Source of the DNA: Leadbetterella lacustris
GTDB taxonomy: Bacteria; Bacteroidota; Bacteroidia; Cytophagales; Spirosomataceae
Length of the DNA: 64,000 bases
Direction of reading: 5' to 3'
Assembly: GCA_965234335.1 (NCBI GenBank)
Contig: OZ248426.1
Span: forward strand, 62,001 to 126,000
The notes under the pieces are model-generated. The model did no database searches. It was not told where the DNA came from and saw only the letters and a program-made list of their open reading frames with translations. Shown piece after piece: positions 20,816 through 29,459 of this stretch (its first letter is position 1; each line of letters opens with the position of its first letter). The translations under genes and the position numbers were made by a program.

Positions 20816-21376
20816 ATGAAAGAGAATCCATTTTTATTTATTCTTAGAGAACTAGAAGTTAACGGGCTTGGTAAATATTTAAATATATCGCCAATTCTAG
20901 CAAACTATTATCCTAAACTTGGAAATGAAAAAGATGAAAAAAATATAGGGGAGGTAAAAGAACTACTAAACATAATGCAAGATGAAAGGCTTCTGGTTTT
21001 ACATCCTTTTGGTTTTGGTTCGCTTGGTAATAGCTCTGGTGGAATATTTTATGGTCTGGGAGAAGTTGAAATAAAAGCAACGATTTCCACAAAAGGCCTT
21101 AATTATTTATCCGAACACAGAAATCTAGAAATGAGTCAAAGTATTAATCAATCAGTAATTGATACCAACATTGCGACAAAAAAGTTTCTTTGTTTTCAAA
21201 AGATAACAATTATTACAACTCTTATGGTTTCTATTGTAACTTTGATTTTATCAGTAAAAGATAACGAAAAAGAAATTCGAAATTTAAATAGAAGTATTTC
21301 TGAAAAACTTGAAAAAATTAATATGTCATTGAGTATACTAAATGAAAATTCGTCAAAGTACCCCAAGGTAAAATAA
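20816..21376 (+). CDS. Hypothetical protein with one membrane segment
   Basis: 186 aa, not recognised. The first 110 residues look like a soluble, possibly winged-helix, domain (ISPILANYYPKLG ... ATISTKGLNYLSEH). One transmembrane helix lies near 127-147 (ITIITTLMVSIVTLILSV), followed by a charged coiled-coil-like tail (KDNEKEIRNLNRSISEKLEK). The arrangement suggests a cytoplasmic sensor or effector with a small membrane anchor. It opens an AT-rich stretch (20.8-23.3 kb) unlike the genes on either side. Confidence 0.65.
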   Translation: MKENPFLFILRELEVNGLGKYLNISPILANYYPKLGNEKDEKNIGEVKELLNIMQDERLLVLHPFGFGSLGNSSGGIFYGLGEVEIKATISTKGLNYLSEHRNLEMSQSINQSVIDTNIATKKFLCFQKITIITTLMVSIVTLILSVKDNEKEIRNLNRSISEKLEKINMSLSILNENSSKYPKVK

Positions 21377-21451
21377 TTTTGTGTTATTTTAAAAAAGTTT
21401 TTCTAATTTTAAGTTCTATTTAAACAAGTTTAATCGCCAACTAAAGTAAAT

Positions 21452-22201
21452 ATGATTCGATTCTTTAAATTTAATAAAGTCAGTTTTGTTACTTTCTGCA
21501 AAAAAAATTCTATCGACGTTTCATTTTTTATCAATATAATTAGTTTACCGATTATTGGAAATCTTGTTTCGTTATTATGGATTGAAGAGAATACTAATTT
21601 ACTCCATTATTTTGAATTAGAAAAGATAAATCAAACTGTCGTTGTCTGGTTGTTAATATTATTATTAAGTATTATTTATTACCTAAGAAAAAGAAAATAT
21701 AAAATTGGTATTACTTTAATTACATCATTAATATTATATTTTGTTTCGGGAATAATCTTTCCATCTAATTATACTTTCAAGTTAAAACCAAAATTTATCG
21801 TTTTTGAATCACATCTACCAAAACAAACTGAAGAGAATTATGATGAATATTTTGATAATGTACATTTCGATGATTATGATTTTCCTGAAGCCAATATGGT
21901 TTTTTCATTAAAGGAAGAAGATTGTGTGGAAATTGAGAAGCAGCTAAAATTAGATGGGAAGATATTTCATTTAAAGAGAATATTATTTTGGCAAACAGGG
22001 TATTTGTATGGAGCGAAATATCAAAAATTCGAGGATGAAAACGAATTTGATATAGTTTCTATATTTTTTCTTTTTGGTCCGGTGATTATAGTCGAAATAA
22101 TAATTAATTCTGTATTAAAGTATTCTATTGGTCTCTTTTTGCTTTCGGTTGTATTAATAATTTTTAAAAAATCACACCTTTTGAAACTTTATTTAACTTA
22201 A
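21452..22201 (+). CDS. Hypothetical multi-pass membrane protein
   Basis: 249 aa, not recognised. Hydrophobic stretches near 20-45, 61-77, 85-103 and 205-238 suggest four membrane segments. A very acidic extramembrane loop lies between the third and fourth (about 118-150: YDEYFDNVHFDDYDFPEA). Codon use is strongly A/T-biased like its neighbours in the island. It follows the 186-aa gene by 75 bases in the same direction. Confidence 0.6.
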   Translation: MIRFFKFNKVSFVTFCKKNSIDVSFFINIISLPIIGNLVSLLWIEENTNLLHYFELEKINQTVVVWLLILLLSIIYYLRKRKYKIGITLITSLILYFVSGIIFPSNYTFKLKPKFIVFESHLPKQTEENYDEYFDNVHFDDYDFPEANMVFSLKEEDCVEIEKQLKLDGKIFHLKRILFWQTGYLYGAKYQKFEDENEFDIVSIFFLFGPVIIVEIIINSVLKYSIGLFLLSVVLIIFKKSHLLKLYLT

Positions 22202-22223
22202 ATTTTTTAAGAACTACACAGAA

Positions 22224-22582
22224 ATGAGGTTATTATTTTTTTTTCTAGTATTATTTTTCTTTGCTGTGATAATTCAGATTGTTCTCAATTGCAATCAAGT
22301 TTTTCCTCATATCGTGAAGCAGAAATTGCAATTCATACTACGAATTTTACATTTTCTCAAGATTTAAATACTACAAAAAGTTCTTGGGTTCGAGGTGCAA
22401 AATATTTTAGTTGTGATAAGAAAACAGGATATTTTATTTTAAAAACAGATAGAGGTAATTATATTCATATGGATATGCCGATTAGTATATGGTACGATTT
22501 CAAAAACTCTAATTCATTTGGGAATTTCTACAATACAAATATTAGGAATCAGTATCATCTTGAACTAACCAGCAAGCCTTAA
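22224..22582 (+). pseudogene. KTSC-domain lipoprotein with out-of-frame signal peptide
   Basis: The ATG at 22224 begins MRLLFFF, but the frame fails after a run of nine T (22236-22244). If the run held one more T, the frame would read on as SSIIFLCCDNSDCSQ, a good lipoprotein signal with a cysteine, into the downstream ORF that ends at 22582. Without it, only a TTG at 22289 could start the ORF and no signal would remain. The mature part fits the KTSC domain: KYFSC, YIHMDMPISIWYDF and SFGNFYNTNIRNQY. Either a recent frameshift, a slippage-controlled gene or a base-calling error. Confidence 0.6.
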
Positions 22583-22881
22583 TAAATTATTTTAATAACT
22601 ACCTTGGGTTTTTAATAATAAAATATTTTGCTTTCTTAAATAATATTAAAGTTGGGTTAATAAATCAATAGGATAAATTATAAACTATTTTTGATAGATA
22701 GAATCTTAAAATTTGCCAATTTTACTATTTAAAATTTTAAAAAAAAGAAATGAATCAAAATTCTTTAGTTCTATGGATTGATGCTAAATAAAAAACAGTA
22801 TAATGACATCAACTTAATTTGTCGTAATATTCCTTTTGCTTACCAGTGATTTTTTTAAATTTTCACTTTAAATTTCCTAAA

Positions 22882-23322
22882 ATGAATTACAAACAAGCTT
22901 TTATCTCAAATTATAAAAAAATATTTGTAGGAATAATAATTTTAGCTTTTGCTATTTTATTTTATTCAAATAGTTTTGAAGAAAAAGAATCATTAAACAA
23001 GGTAATCGATTGGCCCGAAATAACTACAGCAAATAATTTAAAATGTAATTTAAAGACAAAATATTTTGAAGGTAGGATTTATAATCAGCTTAATTTAAGT
23101 ATAAATGATAGTTCAAAAGAATCAAGAAGAATAAAGGGTTGTACTCTTAAGTTTTTGGATCAAGAAAATTTTTTAATTCGGGAGTTCGATTATTCGGAAT
23201 TAACTAATCTAGTAGATGAGAATGGAATAATTGTTGGTTATGAAATAAATGAATCCTTTGAAATTAGTAAAGAAGAATATAAGTCATATTCAAATTACTC
23301 AGTAGCAGTTTTAGAACGATAA
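22882..23322 (+). CDS. Hypothetical single-pass membrane protein
   Basis: 146 aa from the ATG at 22882; an upstream TTG at 22846 would add twelve implausible residues. After a short basic N-terminus (NYKQAFISNYKK) there is one transmembrane helix (about 15-33), then a beta-rich extracytoplasmic domain of about 110 residues. Not recognised. Strongly A/T-biased. The 299 bases before it (22583-22881) are AT-rich and hold nothing I can support. Confidence 0.6.
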   Translation: MNYKQAFISNYKKIFVGIIILAFAILFYSNSFEEKESLNKVIDWPEITTANNLKCNLKTKYFEGRIYNQLNLSINDSSKESRRIKGCTLKFLDQENFLIREFDYSELTNLVDENGIIVGYEINESFEISKEEYKSYSNYSVAVLER

Positions 23323-23386
23323 CTTGATTCAAATTATTTCATTAAGCATTTTAATACAGCTAATTATAAACCACTTAAATTCGTTC

Positions 23387-23680
23387 ATGGAAAAACCAAT
23401 TTTCAACAAACGCATTTTCTGGGATGTGGTTTTCGAGAATATCGATTACGACGCAAAGGCCAATTTTGTGATTGAGCGTGTGTTTGAGCGTGGCGATGTG
23501 CCTGATATCAGAAATTGCTTCAAATATTATGGTGTGGAGAAAGTAACTGAAGCTCTACTGAATACCAATTGTTTGCCAGAAGGAACGATGTATTTAGCAC
23601 ATGCGGCCATTGATAGACCATTAAAAGACTTTAGATGCTCCACCTTGAGACAGTCGAACCGTGTATTTTTTCCTTATTAG
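23387..23680 (+). CDS. DUF6922-like small protein (antitoxin-like)
   Basis: 97 aa from the ATG at 23387; the longer ORF from 23324 adds a hydrophobic stretch unlike the family. The sequence FWDVVFENIDYDAKANFVIERVFERG, here written in two parts FWDVVFENIDYD and ANFVIERVFERG, with FRCSTLRQSNR near the end, fits the DUF6922 type widespread in Bacteroidetes. In many genomes such a gene stands just before a nucleotidyltransferase-like (AbiEii) gene and is treated as its antitoxin. No such partner follows here; the next gene is on the other strand. It may be an orphan. Confidence 0.65.
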   Translation: MEKPIFNKRIFWDVVFENIDYDAKANFVIERVFERGDVPDIRNCFKYYGVEKVTEALLNTNCLPEGTMYLAHAAIDRPLKDFRCSTLRQSNRVFFPY

Positions 23681-23720
23681 AGATAATCGATTTTTTGTTT
23701 TAAACTAAATTTCATAACCC

Positions 23721-24293
23721 TCACTTCGCCCAACTAGGAGCGGCTGTTTTTTCATCAAAAAGCTCATCGACGTAGTATTTTCGGCGGTTGGTTTTGTTGC
23801 AGAGTGTTGGGTTTTCGTCGAAGGTGTAAATACATGGACCGTAAAGGTCGGTATTGTTGGCCACCATTATGCTTTTGGGTGAACCGTCAGCAAAGGTGTC
23901 GTTTTTATGACCAATTCTGTTTAAAAGACAATGTCCTAACTCATGAAAAACTAGAGCCTCTTTGTCGTTTTCAGAGATGTTTTTCCAACATATCGAACTC
24001 GCCATATTTATTTCTACCGTCCGCTGAAGTTTCGGAAACTTCGTGTTTTGGGTGCATTTGCCACAAATATCTGTAAAACCTGTAGTAGTGGTGGCTGGCT
24101 TAACTATCAGGTTCTCTTTCGGGATTGTAATGCCGCGGCTATTTGCTTCTTCAAAGAACTTATCAACGTATTTTGTTAAGTCAGGGTCTATGTTGTAAAT
24201 CGTCGGTACGTTAATTTCTTCGGTTTTACAACTGATTGTAAATAGCATTATAAAGAAAGGCCATTTTAAAAAGTTAGATAGTTTTAATTTCAT
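23721..24293 (-). CDS. Putative metalloprotease-like lipoprotein
   Basis: 190 aa. An N-terminal lipoprotein signal (LKWPFFIMLFTISC, cysteine near 22) is followed by a domain with the zinc motif VFHELGHCLLNRIGH. HELGH gives two histidine ligands and the catalytic glutamate; a later histidine could be the third. Cys pairs (CGKC, CIYTFDENPTLC) suggest disulfides. Many Bacteroidetes encode similar small exported proteins of unknown substrate. The following 24294-24600 gap (307 bases) holds nothing I can support. Confidence 0.65.
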   Translation of the reverse strand: MKLKLSNFLKWPFFIMLFTISCKTEEINVPTIYNIDPDLTKYVDKFFEEANSRGITIPKENLIVKPATTTTGFTDICGKCTQNTKFPKLQRTVEINMASSICWKNISENDKEALVFHELGHCLLNRIGHKNDTFADGSPKSIMVANNTDLYGPCIYTFDENPTLCNKTNRRKYYVDELFDEKTAAPSWAK

Positions 24294-24600
24294 TAATTAT
24301 TTAGATTATATCCCAAAGAACCGCTTGGTAGGTTACTAGATTCCCGCCGTGAATGTTGAACTATTATAGTTTTTTAAGGTGATTTTATGCCTCATTTTAT
24401 ACTATTTCTTATTGGATTTTTGCTTCTGCGGAACTTATTAAGGGCTTTACTTTTAATTGTTTATGTAATTCAAAAGTAATGATAAAAAATTAGGATACAA
24501 GAGCTTTGAGAATTTCTTGAAAAACCACCAATTTGTAAATTTTTGCCACAAAAAAAGGCCGGACACTACCAATCTTAGATTTTGTTCGTTTTTATAGTTT

Positions 24601-25503
24601 TCAATAACCCCATTTTTTCATCATCGCTAAGTTTTCTTGGATACATTCTAATGGTGCTTTGCCTTGATAAGACTCCTGTTCAATTATAAACTGAGTAGTA
24701 CCTCCAGATTTTTTGCCCATATCAATGATGTCTTTCACTCCAATAACGCCTATGCCCAATATCGCACTTTCCCAGCCACCATGCTCGCCTGTTGATTTTA
24801 TTTCGTCTTTTACGTGCATAAGTTCAAATCTGCCCGGATACTGTGCCAAAAGCTCAGCTGCTCTCCCGCCACCGCCGTACATATTACCGATATCGAGTTG
24901 TTGAGCCACTAGCTTAGGGTCGGTGTTTTGAAGCATGATGTCATATACTTTCACACTACTTAGTTTCAAGCTAAATTCAAAGTCATGATTGTGATAGCCG
25001 AACTTCATTCCGGTGGCTTGGCAAAGTTCACCGTTTTTGTTGAATACCTCCATGAATCGTTTCAGTTGATCAAAATCTTTGCGGTATGCAATATCTAGCC
25101 ATGGGCTAATTACGTATTTTTGACCGCAAATAGCCGCGTCATCTACCAATCTTTTCCAGGTGTCGGTAAATTGTTTTTTGTCTTCGTCATAGTGTCCTTT
25201 TCCAAAAACCGTATGGCCCGATGGCATTTTTAATCCCAAGTCGTCTAAGATTTTTCTGAACTCAGAGGCCGTCCATCCATAAAATTTGCCATTGACATAG
25301 TTCGCGTGTTCAACGTTTTTATAACCCATTTCAGCTACTTTTTTTAAAGTTGCCATCGGGTCTTTTTTCATTTCTGCACGTACAGAATATAACTGAATTC
25401 CCACAGCATGTTTGGCTTTTTTTCTGGCAAAAACACTTTGTGATAACAACAAACTACCCGCAAATGCTTTGGCAGAATTGCTTACGAAATCTCTTCTATT
25501 CAT
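24601..25503 (-). CDS. Exported sugar phosphate isomerase/epimerase-like TIM barrel
   Basis: 300 aa from the ATG at 25503. The start is chosen because it gives a Tat-type signal (NRRDFVSNSAKAFAGSLLL); a longer ORF to 25551 adds 16 residues ahead of it. The body is a xylose-isomerase-like barrel: GIQLYSVRAEM, AEMGYKNVEHA, FGYHNHDFEF, QLDIGNMY and LMHVKDE, with histidines, glutamates and aspartates placed for a metal site. Tat export fits a protein folded with a metal before export. The substrate is unknown, probably a free sugar or polyol. Confidence 0.8.
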   Translation of the reverse strand: MNRRDFVSNSAKAFAGSLLLSQSVFARKKAKHAVGIQLYSVRAEMKKDPMATLKKVAEMGYKNVEHANYVNGKFYGWTASEFRKILDDLGLKMPSGHTVFGKGHYDEDKKQFTDTWKRLVDDAAICGQKYVISPWLDIAYRKDFDQLKRFMEVFNKNGELCQATGMKFGYHNHDFEFSLKLSSVKVYDIMLQNTDPKLVAQQLDIGNMYGGGGRAAELLAQYPGRFELMHVKDEIKSTGEHGGWESAILGIGVIGVKDIIDMGKKSGGTTQFIIEQESYQGKAPLECIQENLAMMKKWGY

Positions 25504-25616
25504 TGGTTCTATATTTATGGTTGAAAATTTTCTTAGATTAAAATTAGGCATTTTCTGTTTACTTTAAATCAAATAGTATAAGGATTTTGCTTAATTTTGA
25601 ATTTTATTGAACGCTC

Positions 25617-26309
25617 ATGCAAAACATTAAAGTAATAGCCTTCGACGCAGATGATACTCTTTGGGTTAATGAGCCTTATTTTCAGGAAATTGAGAGGAGG
25701 TTTTGTGAGCTGTTAGAAGATTTTCTTCCGCATCATTCGGTAGCCAAGGAGCTTTTTAAAGTAGAGATGGATAACCTTGAACTTTATGGATACGGTGCCA
25801 AAGCATTTGTTTTGTCGATGGTTGAAACGGTATTGAAAGTGAGCAGCAAAACGGCTCCTATTCACTTAGTTGAAAAAGTAATAGAGTTTGGAAAAGAACT
25901 CATTAACAAGCCGATAGATTTGCTTGAAGACGTGGAAGGTGTTTTGAAAAAACTAAAGCCTCATTGCCGATTGGTGGTGGCCACTAAGGGCGATTTGCTG
26001 GATCAGGAAAGAAAATTGATGAAGTCTGGATTGGAACAATATTTCCATCATATAGAAATCATGAGCGATAAGCAAGTGAAAGATTATCAGAAACTTATCA
26101 GGCATTTAGACATTCAACCAAGCGAATTTATGATGATTGGCAATTCCTTAAAATCGGATGTTTTGCCTGTTTTGGAGCTTGGTGGGATGGGGGTTCATGT
26201 CCCGTATCATACCACTTGGGCTCATGAGGTGGTAGATGTCAGAATAGAAAATCCGAATTTTTATCAAATAGCACGTTTGGGTGAAATTTTAAATTATTTC
26301 GGAGTGTGA
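25617..26309 (+). CDS. HAD-superfamily hydrolase
   Basis: 230 aa. Motif I FDADDTLW holds the nucleophile Asp10 and Asp12; motif II is VVATKG; motif III Lys is in SDKQVKDY; motif IV is MMIGNSLKSD. An alpha-helical cap follows motif I. This is a phosphatase of the YjjG/phosphoglycolate-phosphatase type; the substrate is not predictable. It heads a tightly packed four-gene run (HAD, CAT-like, Nudix, membrane protein). A TAATTTTG box at 25592-25599 is a likely promoter -7 element. Confidence 0.85.
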   Translation: MQNIKVIAFDADDTLWVNEPYFQEIERRFCELLEDFLPHHSVAKELFKVEMDNLELYGYGAKAFVLSMVETVLKVSSKTAPIHLVEKVIEFGKELINKPIDLLEDVEGVLKKLKPHCRLVVATKGDLLDQERKLMKSGLEQYFHHIEIMSDKQVKDYQKLIRHLDIQPSEFMMIGNSLKSDVLPVLELGGMGVHVPYHTTWAHEVVDVRIENPNFYQIARLGEILNYFGV

Positions 26310-26923
26310 AGCAAAATTTAGACATAGAAAATTGGCCAAGAAGAGACCATTTTAAGTTTTTTTCTCAATTCGAAGAACCTTTCTTCGGGGTTTGTGTGGA
26401 GGTAGATTGTTTGAAAGCTTATGAAAATGCCAAGTTAAACAATCAATCATTTTTTTTGAAATACTTATATGCATCTTTGTTAGCTGCCAATCAAGTAGAG
26501 CCTTTCAAGTATAGGATTTCTGAAGAAGAAGTTTGGATTTACGACCAAGTAAATGCTTCACCAACCATCAATAGACCTGATGGCACTTTTGGCTTTGCTT
26601 ACATGGAATTTTTCGAAGACTTTACGGAATTCTCTGCCGGTGCCCGGTTAGAAATTGAAAGAGTTCAGAACAGCACGGGGCTAGTTCCTGCTGATTCTGG
26701 GCAGAACGTCATTCATTATTCTTCTGTTCCTTGGTTAAACTTTACGGCTATTTCGCATGCCAGAAGTTTTTCATTTAAAGACAGTTGTCCGAAGATAACT
26801 TTTGGGAAACTTTCTGAGAATAAACGAATGCCAGTGTCTGTTCATGTTCATCATGCCTTGATGGACGGTTTTCATGTTGGACAGTTTGTGGAGACTTTTC
26901 AGGATATTTTGAATGCCGAATAA
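26306..26923 (+). CDS. Chloramphenicol-acetyltransferase-like acyltransferase
   Basis: 205 aa beginning with GTG that overlaps the HAD stop (GTGA). The CAT fold is recognisable: NWPRRDHFKFF at the N-terminus, PWLNFTAISHA, and the catalytic HHALMDGFHVG at 182-192. CAT-type enzymes are trimers that acetylate or acylate a small molecule with acyl-CoA. Chromosomal Bacteroidetes members need not give chloramphenicol resistance; the placement with HAD and Nudix enzymes points to a housekeeping role, which is inference. Confidence 0.8.
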   Translation: MKQNLDIENWPRRDHFKFFSQFEEPFFGVCVEVDCLKAYENAKLNNQSFFLKYLYASLLAANQVEPFKYRISEEEVWIYDQVNASPTINRPDGTFGFAYMEFFEDFTEFSAGARLEIERVQNSTGLVPADSGQNVIHYSSVPWLNFTAISHARSFSFKDSCPKITFGKLSENKRMPVSVHVHHALMDGFHVGQFVETFQDILNAE

Positions 26924-27400
26924 ATGGAAGGATTGAAAAAGGTAGCGGTAATTTGTATCCTAAAACACCAAGATAAGTTTTTACTTTTGGAGAGATTGAA
27001 GGAGCCCAATAAGGACTTGTTCACGCCTTTGGGAGGGAAAATAGATCCGTTTGAAACGCCATTGGATGCCGCCAAAAGGGAAACTTGGGAGGAGTCGGGT
27101 ATTGTGGTGGAAGATATGGATTTTTGTGGAATTCTGACAGAAACTTCTCCTACCAAATACAACTGGACGAGTTATGTTTACATGGCCGAAATTGACTATC
27201 AAGAGGCTCCCGAATGTAATGAAGGTACTTTGAAATGGATAAAGGCAGACGAAATTTTGAATATTCCTACTCCAAAAACGGATTGGCATATTTATGAATA
27301 TGCCTTAAAAAATCAGAAGTTTATATTTGATGCGGTTTATGATATAAACCTGAATCTTTTGAAAATGAGTGAGTTAATAGAAAATAAGAAATTATGCTGA
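26924..27400 (+). CDS. Nudix hydrolase
   Basis: 158 aa with a complete Nudix box at 38-60: GKIDPFE, then RETWEESGI, fitting GX5EX7REUXEEXGU. It starts directly after the CAT-like stop. Substrates of this group include oxidised nucleotides (8-oxo-dGTP) and other nucleoside diphosphate derivatives; the sequence does not decide. Metal-dependent, cytoplasmic. Confidence 0.87.
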   Translation: MEGLKKVAVICILKHQDKFLLLERLKEPNKDLFTPLGGKIDPFETPLDAAKRETWEESGIVVEDMDFCGILTETSPTKYNWTSYVYMAEIDYQEAPECNEGTLKWIKADEILNIPTPKTDWHIYEYALKNQKFIFDAVYDINLNLLKMSELIENKKLC

Positions 27401-28980
27401 GGAAAATAAATGGCTTTTTTGAAAATAGAAATTTGCAAGTAATTTTGCTATTTGTCATTATTTTAGCCTATTATTTTTATTCTTTTGGGAAAGTCGATAT
27501 TGTCTCATCAGAAGACGACGTGCATTTGTTTAGTGCTTTAAATCTTAGTTTGCCACTTCAAAAATTTGGTAATTTTGGTTATTATGTTTTTCTGTGGGTA
27601 GTTTCAAAAGTTACTAGCAATTCTTTGATAGCTATATTTTTAAGTTATTTTTTGCTATCGGTTTTGGCTTTTATTTCTTTGTTTCTTCTTCTCAGAAAAT
27701 ACCTGGATTCTTTTTTCATAGCTTTTTTTATAAGTACTTGTTTTTTGTTTTCTGACTACCAGCTTTTATTAGTGCCCAAGCTTACATATCTCAATTTTAC
27801 TTTTATTTCTTTGGGTCTTTCTTTGCTTGATTTTGGCAAAAATACTTTCCGTAACTATTTCATTTTAGCTCTTTGTATTTTGTCAAATGCTTATGTGGCA
27901 CGTCCTGAATTCGTATGGTTTTTGGTTCCAGTAGTTTTATTGATGTTGTTTTCTCATTTCAAACATTCTCCAAAAGTTTCCCGGACTTTATCTATAGTTG
28001 GATTTTTATTTGCGATGATAAGCCTTTACTGGTTTGCGGGTGGAATTTATCCATCGGGTTATTTAAAAGAAATTTTTATCTTGCATTTTTTTGATAACTA
28101 CGAGGTCTGGACGGGGAAGCATTTTGATTTAGCCGATGAATTTGGCCAGATTAATAGTATATATGGCAAAGTAGAGTCTGATTTTCAGGTATTTACGGCT
28201 AATCCAGGCTTGCTGTTAAAACATAGTTTACACAATTTCAAAAACCTTATTTTGGGTATTCTAAAAGTATTTAAAAGTACGTTTTATGATGTTTTTGTTG
28301 TTATTTTTTCTAATAAAACGAAATATTTTTTCTTAGTTTTGATACTGATTCTATGCTTAATTATTGATTTTAAGAATTCTTTTTCAGAAATAAAAAAAGT
28401 ATTTTATTCTCCAAAATCACTGTTTAAATTCACCATTTGGCTGCTTTTGCCATGTTTGTTGCTGGTTTTGGTTGTTTTTCCAAGAGAGCATTTTATATTA
28501 TTACTTTTGCCTTTTGTTTTTCTAGTTTTCGGATATTTGTTGAAATCAATAAAACTTCGTCATTACACATTTTCAAGAATCAGTTTTTCGGTTGTTTTGT
28601 TCACAATTTTTGCTGGAATTATCTTAAAATTTCCAATCAAGTCCAATCATCCCAACAATGTGGATTTCTATAATTTTCTGAATAAAATAAAGGTAGAAGA
28701 GCCGCTAAAAATCCTTTCGAACGATAATTTTGGCTTTCAGTATTTTGACCAAAATTTTGAAAGAAAAGGTTGGAATCCTTCAACTGAAACGATTTTAGAA
28801 AAAGTAAAATCTGAAAATATTGACGTGATTAGCATCTATAGACTTGACCTTGAAGTACCTACAACGCGTGACTTTGTTAACAAACTCCACGTACAAACGG
28901 GTTATTTCCAGGTTAAAAATTTCGAATCCCAAAAAAGATATTTGTGGGTGAGACCAGCGTTGGTTTCTAAGTTTCAGTAA
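27394..28980 (+). CDS. Multi-pass membrane protein, possible GT-C glycosyltransferase
   Basis: 528 aa overlapping the Nudix gene by seven bases. About ten hydrophobic segments are visible. The first extracytoplasmic loop holds SSEDDVHLF (Glu40, Asp41, Asp42); an acidic pair in the first loop is a hallmark of GT-C lipid-linked sugar transferases. The soluble C-terminal part is small. No recognised family name; a role in cell-surface glycan transfer is inference only. It converges with the GreA-like gene, overlapping by seven bases. Confidence 0.65.
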   Translation: MLRKINGFFENRNLQVILLFVIILAYYFYSFGKVDIVSSEDDVHLFSALNLSLPLQKFGNFGYYVFLWVVSKVTSNSLIAIFLSYFLLSVLAFISLFLLLRKYLDSFFIAFFISTCFLFSDYQLLLVPKLTYLNFTFISLGLSLLDFGKNTFRNYFILALCILSNAYVARPEFVWFLVPVVLLMLFSHFKHSPKVSRTLSIVGFLFAMISLYWFAGGIYPSGYLKEIFILHFFDNYEVWTGKHFDLADEFGQINSIYGKVESDFQVFTANPGLLLKHSLHNFKNLILGILKVFKSTFYDVFVVIFSNKTKYFFLVLILILCLIIDFKNSFSEIKKVFYSPKSLFKFTIWLLLPCLLLVLVVFPREHFILLLLPFVFLVFGYLLKSIKLRHYTFSRISFSVVLFTIFAGIILKFPIKSNHPNNVDFYNFLNKIKVEEPLKILSNDNFGFQYFDQNFERKGWNPSTETILEKVKSENIDVISIYRLDLEVPTTRDFVNKLHVQTGYFQVKNFESQKRYLWVRPALVSKFQ

Positions 28981-29459
28981 ATGCCTAATATTTGTATTTG
29001 TCGGCCATTGATGGTGATTGTATCTTTGTTTTTTTTGCCAGAAAGTTCTGTGCCTAATGGTGATGCCGAAGAAATTAGCATAACGTTTATTCCACATTCT
29101 GCTATTTTACCGAGACTAATTGATACCAAAACATAACCAATTGAAGTGTGTACCAAACTACCACTTTTGACAAATTCTGTTTCTTGCTCAAAATTGATGT
29201 TTTCAAAAGTGTTTATATCTTTGAGCAACTCCCCTTTCTGTACTTCAAGCATGGCACGGTCATTTTGAGCCATGGCTCTGCCTGTTTCGTATTTGTCGCC
29301 CATGCTGCTTTTTGATTCCTCGTTTGCTGCATTCTGAACATTAAAAATTGCTTTTTCTATCTCTGCAATTTTGCCTTCTAGTATTTCCTTTGCTTTTTCT
29401 ACTATTTTATCTTTTTCCAAATCAATGAACGGGTTTATCAGGTGCTGGTGCTGAGGCAT
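28974..29459 (-). CDS. GreA/GreB-like protein
   Basis: 161 aa. An N-terminal helical region (about 13-90) with a coiled-coil look is followed by a small beta domain with ISSASPLGTELSGKK, which resembles the GreA/GreB C-terminal domain (SP...AL.GK). Such short Gre-like proteins are common in Bacteroidetes and are sometimes misnamed 3-oxoacyl-ACP synthase. GreA relieves stalled RNA polymerase; whether this one does is not known. Its start overlaps the end of the ATP-grasp gene by 38 bases, so the two are cotranscribed. Confidence 0.65.
   Translation of the reverse strand: MPQHQHLINPFIDLEKDKIVEKAKEILEGKIAEIEKAIFNVQNAANEESKSSMGDKYETGRAMAQNDRAMLEVQKGELLKDINTFENINFEQETEFVKSGSLVHTSIGYVLVSISLGKIAECGINVMLISSASPLGTELSGKKNKDTITINGRQIQILGIY

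Noticed and set aside
26306..26923. Chloramphenicol resistance gene
   Set aside because: The fold is CAT-like, but the chromosomal operon context with HAD and Nudix genes gives no support for a resistance role.
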